From Geoalkalibacter halelectricus (GTDB lineage: Bacteria; Desulfobacterota; Desulfuromonadia; Desulfuromonadales; Geoalkalibacteraceae): a stretch of DNA of 64,000 nt. Position 1 is the first letter of the stretch. Each line of letters begins with the position of its first letter. The notes under the pieces were generated by a model. The model was not told the origin of the DNA and searched no databases. It saw only the letters and a program-made list of their open reading frames with translations. The stretch covers positions 3,411,001 through 3,475,000 of the forward strand of contig NZ_CP092109.1 of NCBI RefSeq assembly GCF_025263685.1. Reading direction: 5' to 3'. Positions 58,399 through 64,000 of this stretch are shown piece by piece. The position numbers and the translations under genes were made by a program.

Positions 58399-59511
58399 AT
58401 GAACAACTCGCAGCAAGCGCCGCAACCCTTTGAGTATCCTCTCGGTTTCCAGCCCTGGCGCGACGACATCACCGGCCGCGAGCTTCCGCAGAGCGAAGGC
58501 TACACCTACGAACTGCTGGAAAACTCGCGCGACGCCTATCGCTTTCACGCGGTCATGAGCGCCGGGCGCATCACCGAGCTGTTTCGCGAATTTTCCCGCT
58601 TTCTCGGCGGCGAGGCCTTTTTCATTCTGGAATTCTACGAGGAACAGGTGGGAGCCAACCGCCCCGCCGACGGCGAGGAGCGGCCCCTGCCGACCATCTA
58701 TTACTCACCCTATCTGCCCCTCGATGAACTTTTCCCCACCCTGGAAACCTACCTGCCGCGCCTGATTCATGACGGGTTTGTCGGCTTCGGCCTGGCCAAC
58801 AACCGCGAGGGCATGGAACTGTTCTACTCGGAGGAAAAGGTTCTGACCTGCTTCACCGGCAATCATATCCGCGTCATGGATCTGTTTGCGCGCCTGGGCC
58901 TGCGTCACGACCCCGAGTTGCTGTTCCCCACGGATTTCGGTCACGATCACCTGTCCCTGCTCTGGCACCCGCGCCAGAGCTTGCCGCCGGAGCTGCTGAG
59001 CCTGGACAAGCCCGATCTCGACTACCTCAACTTCTGCCGCGATCTGACCGAGGGTCTCGACATGTATCCGGTGGAGGAAAGTCTCTCCTTTTTCCTCTCC
59101 AAGCGCGATCAGGACATCATCGAGGACATTCTCGGGCAAAACCCCGAATACGCGGAGTTCGCCGAGGACGACTTCGGCAACCTGCTGTTCGACTGGAATG
59201 ACTTTGTTCTGGAGTGCGAAGCGGGCTTTACCGGCGATCTCTGGGAATACCGCCAGGGGCTGACCTTGCGCGATGTCATTCAGTATGTGCTGGATGCCGC
59301 TCCCGAAGCGCAGCGCGACAAGATTCTCGACATCATTGCCGAAACCGACCAGCGCTTTCAGAAAATTCTCACGGATCGCCGCAAGCGCATCGACGCGCCC
59401 GAGGCCCATCCCCGTGAAAACCAGGAGCATTTCTGGTATCAGGGCGTGGTCGGCAATCCCGGCGCCGAACTGCGCCGCGACCTGATTCGCAGCGGCTGGT
59501 ACCGGCAATGA
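58399..59511 (+). CDS. Conserved-looking cytosolic protein of unknown function
   Basis: 370 residues, acidic, rich in aromatic residues, without signal or membrane segment. Recognisable features: an N-terminal FEYPLGFQPWRDDITGRELP, a middle IYYSPYLPLDELFPTLETYL and EYAEFAEDDFGNLLFDWNDF near residue 250. No known family recognised. It is followed after 60 bases by mqnB on the same strand; co-transcription is possible but unproven. Confidence 0.7.
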   Translation: MNNSQQAPQPFEYPLGFQPWRDDITGRELPQSEGYTYELLENSRDAYRFHAVMSAGRITELFREFSRFLGGEAFFILEFYEEQVGANRPADGEERPLPTIYYSPYLPLDELFPTLETYLPRLIHDGFVGFGLANNREGMELFYSEEKVLTCFTGNHIRVMDLFARLGLRHDPELLFPTDFGHDHLSLLWHPRQSLPPELLSLDKPDLDYLNFCRDLTEGLDMYPVEESLSFFLSKRDQDIIEDILGQNPEYAEFAEDDFGNLLFDWNDFVLECEAGFTGDLWEYRQGLTLRDVIQYVLDAAPEAQRDKILDIIAETDQRFQKILTDRRKRIDAPEAHPRENQEHFWYQGVVGNPGAELRRDLIRSGWYRQ

Positions 59512-59571
59512 GAGCTGCGCAGCCACCCAGCGCGCCGCCCCCCCACCCTTTAACACCAACTCAAGCTCGGC

Positions 59572-60312
59572 ATGATTGCTCTGATCGCCGCCACCCCCCA
59601 GGAATGCCCCGAACTGCGCGCCGCCCTGCGCCCCGCCGCTCTTCCGGGCGGCTATGGCCTGTTTCGCGGGCGCCTCGCCGGACAAGCGGTGGAGCTGGCG
59701 GTTTGCGGCCTCGGCAAGGCCAATGCCGCCGCGGCCACGGCGTTGCTTCTCGCCCAGGCCAGGCCACGGCTGGTGATCTCTTTCGGCTGCGGCGGCGCCT
59801 TTCCCGGCACCGGCCTCAAGCCGGGCGATCTGGCCCTGGCCACGGCAGAGCGTTATGGCGATGAGGGGGTGGAAACCCCCGAGGGCTTTCTTGACTTGCG
59901 CGCCCTTGGCTTTGCCCTGGTGAGGACGGGAGCTCGAGATATCTTCGACACCCTGCCCGTCGATCCAAGTTGGCTGAGTCAGGCGCGCGCCGCCGTAGCC
60001 GCCACCGCCGCGCGCCGCGGCCGCGCCTGGCGCGAGGGCGTCTTCACTACCGTTTCGACCTGTTCGGGCAGCGATCGGCACAGCGCCCGAATCCAGGCGC
60101 GCACCGGCGCACTGTGCGAAACCATGGAAGGCGCGGCGGTCGCCCAGGTTTGCGCTGCCTTTGACCTGCCGTTTCTCAATATCCGCGGCATCTCCAACCC
60201 TACCGGGGACCGCGACCGCGCCGCCTGGGATCTGCCCGGTGCCTGCGCTGCCGCCGAGGAGGCGGTCAGCGCCCTGCTGGCCGGCCTGCCCGCGGAGGAC
60301 TCTTCGCCATGA
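59572..60312 (+). CDS. mqnB: Futalosine hydrolase
   Basis: 246 residues of the nucleoside-phosphorylase fold: CGLGKANAAAATALLL, SFGCGGAFPGTGLKPGDLALATAE, the catalytic-type Glu and Met in CETMEGAAVAQVC and RGISNPTGDRD. It removes hypoxanthine from futalosine in the alternative menaquinone pathway. It overlaps mqnD by four bases (ATGA). The pathway fits an anaerobe using menaquinone in respiration. Confidence 0.9.
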   Translation: MIALIAATPQECPELRAALRPAALPGGYGLFRGRLAGQAVELAVCGLGKANAAAATALLLAQARPRLVISFGCGGAFPGTGLKPGDLALATAERYGDEGVETPEGFLDLRALGFALVRTGARDIFDTLPVDPSWLSQARAAVAATAARRGRAWREGVFTTVSTCSGSDRHSARIQARTGALCETMEGAAVAQVCAAFDLPFLNIRGISNPTGDRDRAAWDLPGACAAAEEAVSALLAGLPAEDSSP

Positions 60313-61142
60313 ACCGCATCCTGAGCCTTGGTTACTCGCCCTGCCCCAACGACACCTTTATCTTCTACGCCCTGGTGCATGGCCGGGTGAAGCTGCCCGC
60401 CATCGGCATCCGGGAGCGCCTGGAGGATGTGGAGACTCTCAACCAACTGGCCCGCGCCGGCCAGCTCGACCTGACCAAGATCAGCTATCACGCCCTGGGG
60501 CACCTGCGTGAACGCTATGCCCTGCTGCGTTCGGGTGGAGCCTTGGGACGCGGCTGCGGCCCCCTGGTCGTGGCTCCCGGCGCCCTCGACATGGCTGGGC
60601 TGCGCGGTAAGAGAATCGCGGTTCCCGGTCGCCTGACCACCGCCAATCTGCTCCTGCAACTTTACGGCTCGGGGTACGAGAACTTGGAGATCATGCCTTT
60701 CGATCAGATTCTGGCCGCCGTGGCCCAAGACCGGGTCGATGCCGGAGTGATCATCCACGAATCGCGCTTTACCTATGCGGAGCACGGGCTGACGGCCGTC
60801 GAGGATCTAGGCGCCTGGTGGGAGCGCCAAACCGGCCTGCCCATTCCCCTGGGCGGAATCCTGGCCCGCCGCGACCTCGGCCCGGAGCTGATTGGGCAGG
60901 TCGAGGAGGGCATCCGCCGCAGCCTGGCTTACGCCTACGCCCATCCGCGGGAACCTCGCGCCTACATCCGCAGCCACGCCCAGGAACTCTCCGATGCCGT
61001 CATCGACAGCCATATCGCTCTCTACGTCAATGATTTCTCCCTGGAGCTCGGTGCCGAAGGTGAGGAAGCCGTGCGTGAACTTCTGCGACGTGCCGAGATG
61101 CGCGGCCTGATCCCCTCTTGCTCTCTGCCCTTATTCGTTTGA
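60309..61142 (+). CDS. mqnD: 1,4-dihydroxy-6-naphthoate synthase
   Basis: 277 residues. The opening LSLGYSPCPNDTFIFYALVHG is the hallmark of MqnD; TKISYHALGHL and GCGPLVV follow. It converts the cyclic de-hypoxanthine futalosine to 1,4-dihydroxy-6-naphthoate, the step after MqnC. Coupled translation with mqnB. mqnA, mqnC and mqnE are not in view. Confidence 0.94.
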   Translation: MNRILSLGYSPCPNDTFIFYALVHGRVKLPAIGIRERLEDVETLNQLARAGQLDLTKISYHALGHLRERYALLRSGGALGRGCGPLVVAPGALDMAGLRGKRIAVPGRLTTANLLLQLYGSGYENLEIMPFDQILAAVAQDRVDAGVIIHESRFTYAEHGLTAVEDLGAWWERQTGLPIPLGGILARRDLGPELIGQVEEGIRRSLAYAYAHPREPRAYIRSHAQELSDAVIDSHIALYVNDFSLELGAEGEEAVRELLRRAEMRGLIPSCSLPLFV

Positions 61143-61493
61143 AAACGGCATTTGTCGACACTGAAATACACTTTTTTTGAAAAAAATTTCGCCGGTCGCC
61201 CAGGCGAAAAATCTCAATTTTTACCTCAAAGGTTTTTAGTCTCTGTAAACAATGATCTACGGCGCAATGCCGGAAAATCCCTGATTGTCCTTTCCCACCT
61301 TCAACATCCTGCCCTCCTTTTTTAAACAAGAGTATAATCTTTAAAACACCCACAGCTTTCTAACACTCTGTTTCACTTAGGTTTTCTCCCATTGTCTGAC
61401 TTGCGTCCGGCGCCCCGGCGGGTAAAATGTCCGTAGCTATTCGACAAAAACGCAAGACCCACTCCATGGCTCTGTTGGTTCAGGAGGTTGCCC
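61143..61493. other. AT-rich intergenic interval
   Basis: 351 bases between mqnD and the zinc-ribbon gene. It contains a small hairpin (TTCGCC...GGCGAA near 61187-61208) flanked by A-rich and T-rich runs, which might end transcription on the minus strand, and TTGCGT-N16-TAAAAT around 61403-61430, a weak promoter candidate for the next gene. Nothing coding was found. Confidence 0.4.
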
Positions 61494-61709
61494 ATGAAAT
61501 GTCCCGTGTGTAAAAACAGCGAAAACCGCAGCGAAATTGATGTGCGCGCCAACGGCTTTGACGAGGAAATCATCAGCTGCGTGGTGTGCGGAACCATCTG
61601 GTCCGTCAATCATGGCGCCGCCGAGATTGTCAAGGACGTTCAACCCCGTTCTTTTCTTGAGGCAACCTCCGAATCCGTCGAAGGCGATGACTACGCCTGG
61701 TCCGTCTAA
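61494..61709 (+). CDS. Small zinc-ribbon protein
   Basis: 71 residues, ATG six bases after AGGAGG. Two Cys pairs, CPVC near the N-terminus and CVVC near residue 31, form a zinc ribbon; the rest is acidic (SVEGDDYAWSV). Possibly a small regulator or assembly factor; no family recognised. It is followed by a terminator. Confidence 0.75.
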   Translation: MKCPVCKNSENRSEIDVRANGFDEEIISCVVCGTIWSVNHGAAEIVKDVQPRSFLEATSESVEGDDYAWSV

Positions 61710-61730
61710 GAGACCGAGGTTTCGCCTTCA

Positions 61731-61750
61731 GCCCGGTTGCGCCGGGTTTT
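61731..61750 (+). terminator. Terminator after the zinc-ribbon gene
   Basis: Short stem CCCGG-TTGCG-CCGGG (61732-61746) followed by TTTT. Confidence 0.6.
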
Positions 61751-61762
61751 GATGACCAACGC

Positions 61763-61826
61763 AAAAACCCCACCGTGAAACGGCAGGGTTGGATCGTGCG
61801 CGGCCCCTGGTTGACACCAGGGGCCG
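61763..61826 (-). terminator. Tandem hairpins after the biotin-enzyme gene
   Basis: On the minus strand a perfect 11-bp stem with a TGAC-type loop (61826-61801) is followed by a second stem with a 2x2 internal loop (61790-61766) and five T. The second is the likely terminator of the gene ending at 61851. Confidence 0.55.
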
Positions 61827-61850
61827 TTATTCGTGTGATAGCCAGTTTTT

Positions 61851-64000
61851 TTACAAGATGGCCTTGAGGTACTCGCTGGTGCGGGCGCGTCTTTCACGCT
61901 CAAGTTCGCGCGGATCGACCTCGACGAATTTTTCATCGGGAGTGATCTTGAACAAGGGCTGGCCCTTGGAGACGATGGTGCCGTCGGCGCCTTCGATGAG
62001 GATCTTGTCGATGGTCCCCGAGAAGGGCGCACGCACGGTGTTGAACATCTTCATAACTTCGATGATGTAGAGCGCCTGACCCTTCTCGAAGTGCATGCCC
62101 TCATGGACGAAGTGCGGCAGGCCCGGCGCTTCCTGCCCATAGTACATGCCACCGCACATGGCCACGATCTCGTCGGCCTTGGTTGCCGGCGGCGGCACCA
62201 GCACCTTCTTCATACGCGCCTGCAAGTCGGGATCGTTGAGGTAGCCGGGAATGGTCACCTCGAGGTCGTCCTCGACGCGGAAATCCCAGAAATTGGTGTT
62301 GACCCCCACCAAAAACAGCATCCCGATCAGCTCCAGGCCGGCCTCGAAGCCGAAATGGGCCGAACGCACCTGCTCCCATTCCGCGGCGCTGAAACCCTTG
62401 GGCGCCTTGTCCTTGCCCAGAGTCTCATTGAGTTTGAAATAATCTTCCTTGTCGAGCTTGAACTTGTCGCGCAAGGCGGCGTAGAAGCGCAGGCCCTTCT
62501 GCAGCAGCTCGTTGTCGTGATCCCAGATGACCTCGGCGGCGGTGGCCTGGGGATCATAGCTCATGTTGAGGTATTCGTAGGTTTCCTCCAGGATCACCAG
62601 GGGGTTGCGCAGCCACACCAACTTGCCGTCGTCGATGCGGAAATTGCGGCGATTAATGCTCAGCCAGCCCGAGAGCAGATGCGGATCCTCGAGCAGGCGC
62701 TCCATGGGCCGGGTGAGCAGGGTGCCCTTGCGATCGAGCACCTCGGAGATGTTTTTGAGCTCGGCCTTGACCACCTCGGGCTCATCGGCGAAGGCCTCGC
62801 CGATGAGTTTGGCGTAGTGTTTTTTCATTTCCAGGAAGGCAAACACGGGATCGAGCTTGTTGGCCTCTTCCTTGAGGGTGCCGACCAGGGTCAGGTAGGG
62901 CACGACGAAGCGCGTGGTGGGCTTGGCCATGACGTTTTGGCCGAGGAACCAGTTGACCAGGCCGTAGTGGAATTCCAGGTTGGTGCCCAGGTCGGTGCCG
63001 CGGATGGACATCTTGCACAGCACCTCGGCGAGCTTTTCGTAGCTGTCGCGACGATCCGCGCCCTTGGTGAGGATCAGGGCGATGTTGGAATCGTAGGCGC
63101 CGGCCACCTTGTAGCGCATGAACATGCCGGTGTCGGGGTTGGGCAGGCAGATGCCCTGGTCGTCGCGGATCTCACCCTCCAGGGGCTTGGACCAGTAGCG
63201 GATCATGCCGCCGGCATGGGGCGAGAGCGAGGCGTCTGTGGCGTTGAGGCGTGCTTCGGCGCCGGCGCCGAAGCGCGGGATGCGCTCGGGGCGCGGCAGG
63301 CGCTTCTTGTGCCGGGCCAGCAGCGCCATGGCCTCGACCAGGGACTCGACGATGAAGAAATCGTTCTTGTCCTTGGGATTGGTGAACTTGAGGCTGTAGA
63401 CCAGTTCGGTGACGCGATGCTCCACCTGGATGCGGGTGTTGACCTCCATGAAGTAGTGACGGTCACGATCGACGATGCACTCGAAGGTCGAGGCCGAATC
63501 CAGCCCCACCGCCTTGCCGAAGCGCTCGGATTCTTCCTCCATGCGCTTGAGCACCTTGAGATCGCTCTCCAGGGCCTTGACCTGGGCGCTGAGGCCCGCG
63601 GCCTTGGCTTTTTCGATTTCCGCGGCCAGGCCTTCCTGGGTCACGGAGATTTCCAGCAGTTTCTGCTCGTGCATCTGCAGGGAGCAGTCGCGGCCGCCCA
63701 AGGCAATGCACCACTCGCCGTTGCCGAGCAGCTGGATCTCGTTGTGGCGGGTCTGCTCGATGTTGAGCTCGATGAGCACGTTCTTGTTGTCGCCGACGCC
63801 GGTGGCTTTGACCTCGTTGAGCACCTCGCGCACCATGGTCGGCGCCTCGGCGGCCGCCTCGGCGATCTGCTTGTCCGTGGGGCTCTTGGTCATGAGCAGC
63901 GAGGCGCCGAGGATGCGCTGGCCCTTGCCGCCGCCGCCGCCGATGGCCTTGAGGCGCACGCGGCTGCCGGGGTAGTTCTTGAACATATCGGCGACTTCGA
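61851..64000 (-). CDS. Biotin carboxylase / biotin carrier protein, 5' end beyond the window
   Basis: The frame is open to the window edge; 715 complete codons are visible. The visible N-terminal part is the rest of an ATP-grasp biotin carboxylase: LKAIGGGGGKGQRIL, then HYFMEVNTRIQVEHRVTEL with the catalytic Arg region. A charged helical insertion (EKAKAAGLSAQVKALESDLK...) splits it. A ~300-residue region without carboxyltransferase motifs follows, then a C-terminal carrier domain with IIEVMKMFNTV, whose Lys takes biotin. It supplies carboxybiotin to a separate carboxyltransferase, e.g. of an acyl-CoA carboxylase; the acyl substrate is not determined. Confidence 0.85.
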   Translation of the reverse strand, partial: EVADMFKNYPGSRVRLKAIGGGGGKGQRILGASLLMTKSPTDKQIAEAAAEAPTMVREVLNEVKATGVGDNKNVLIELNIEQTRHNEIQLLGNGEWCIALGGRDCSLQMHEQKLLEISVTQEGLAAEIEKAKAAGLSAQVKALESDLKVLKRMEEESERFGKAVGLDSASTFECIVDRDRHYFMEVNTRIQVEHRVTELVYSLKFTNPKDKNDFFIVESLVEAMALLARHKKRLPRPERIPRFGAGAEARLNATDASLSPHAGGMIRYWSKPLEGEIRDDQGICLPNPDTGMFMRYKVAGAYDSNIALILTKGADRRDSYEKLAEVLCKMSIRGTDLGTNLEFHYGLVNWFLGQNVMAKPTTRFVVPYLTLVGTLKEEANKLDPVFAFLEMKKHYAKLIGEAFADEPEVVKAELKNISEVLDRKGTLLTRPMERLLEDPHLLSGWLSINRRNFRIDDGKLVWLRNPLVILEETYEYLNMSYDPQATAAEVIWDHDNELLQKGLRFYAALRDKFKLDKEDYFKLNETLGKDKAPKGFSAAEWEQVRSAHFGFEAGLELIGMLFLVGVNTNFWDFRVEDDLEVTIPGYLNDPDLQARMKKVLVPPPATKADEIVAMCGGMYYGQEAPGLPHFVHEGMHFEKGQALYIIEVMKMFNTVRAPFSGTIDKILIEGADGTIVSKGQPLFKITPDEKFVEVDPRELERERRARTSEYLKAIL

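Overview
The window reads as chromosomal DNA of an anaerobic, acetate-oxidising deltaproteobacterium of the Desulfuromonadia (Geobacter/Desulfuromonas/Geoalkalibacter type). This is inferred from the gene set: a one-chain pyruvate carboxylase, monomeric NADP isocitrate dehydrogenase, malate dehydrogenase, a four-subunit 2-oxoglutarate:ferredoxin oxidoreductase, AcnB, B12-dependent methylmalonyl-CoA mutase, futalosine-route menaquinone genes and PEP-CTERM proteins. No tRNA, rRNA or CRISPR array was seen.

Layout. 1-5.6 kb: the end of an NfeD membrane protease, a slipin and pyruvate carboxylase. 5.6-15.2 kb: a long nested palindrome, an exported two-domain protein, ComEC, a GGDEF regulator, HisRS, AspRS and a LysM lipoprotein that appears to start at CTG. 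15.2-24.9 kb: a TCA-cycle block (icd, mdh, korDABC, acnB). The icd and acnB promoters share a GTATAC-N-GTATAC palindrome over the -10 box, and korD has a half-site. 25-33.5 kb: a CBS/DUF294 protein, cyclophilin, the agmatine pathway (aguA, aguB), a DedA-PAP2 fusion, a lipoprotein with a damaged 5' end, remnants of an IS21-like end and a group II intron, and hflKC.

33.6-39.5 kb is accessory DNA: a MoaD-like protein, VapBC and MntA/HepT toxin-antitoxin pairs, an HsdS tail fragment and two hypothetical genes. Three same-orientation copies of a 43-52 bp repeat (34.55, 37.33 and 39.40 kb) bracket these modules. 39.5-49.7 kb is a run of secreted or surface proteins: lipoproteins, a DUF3187 protein, two PEP-CTERM proteins (one with a zinc-protease-like motif) and a large subtilase with a repeat-built propeller. 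No exosortase is visible here.

49.7-64 kb: a broken membrane gene, an exported protein with a DsrE-like partner, CcdA with a one-cysteine thioredoxin-like lipoprotein, a methyltransferase, UvrB, an XRE-cupin regulator upstream of methylmalonyl-CoA mutase, mqnB-mqnD, a small zinc ribbon and the 3' part of a divergent biotin carboxylase/carrier protein.

Together the metabolic genes support acetate and propionate-type carbon flow with ferredoxin-linked 2-oxoglutarate oxidation and menaquinone respiration. The strongest leads are the shared TCA operator, the repeat-bracketed accessory modules, the secreted-protein cluster with candidate proteases, and the stacked mobile-element scars. All product names come from reading the translations; no database search was run.
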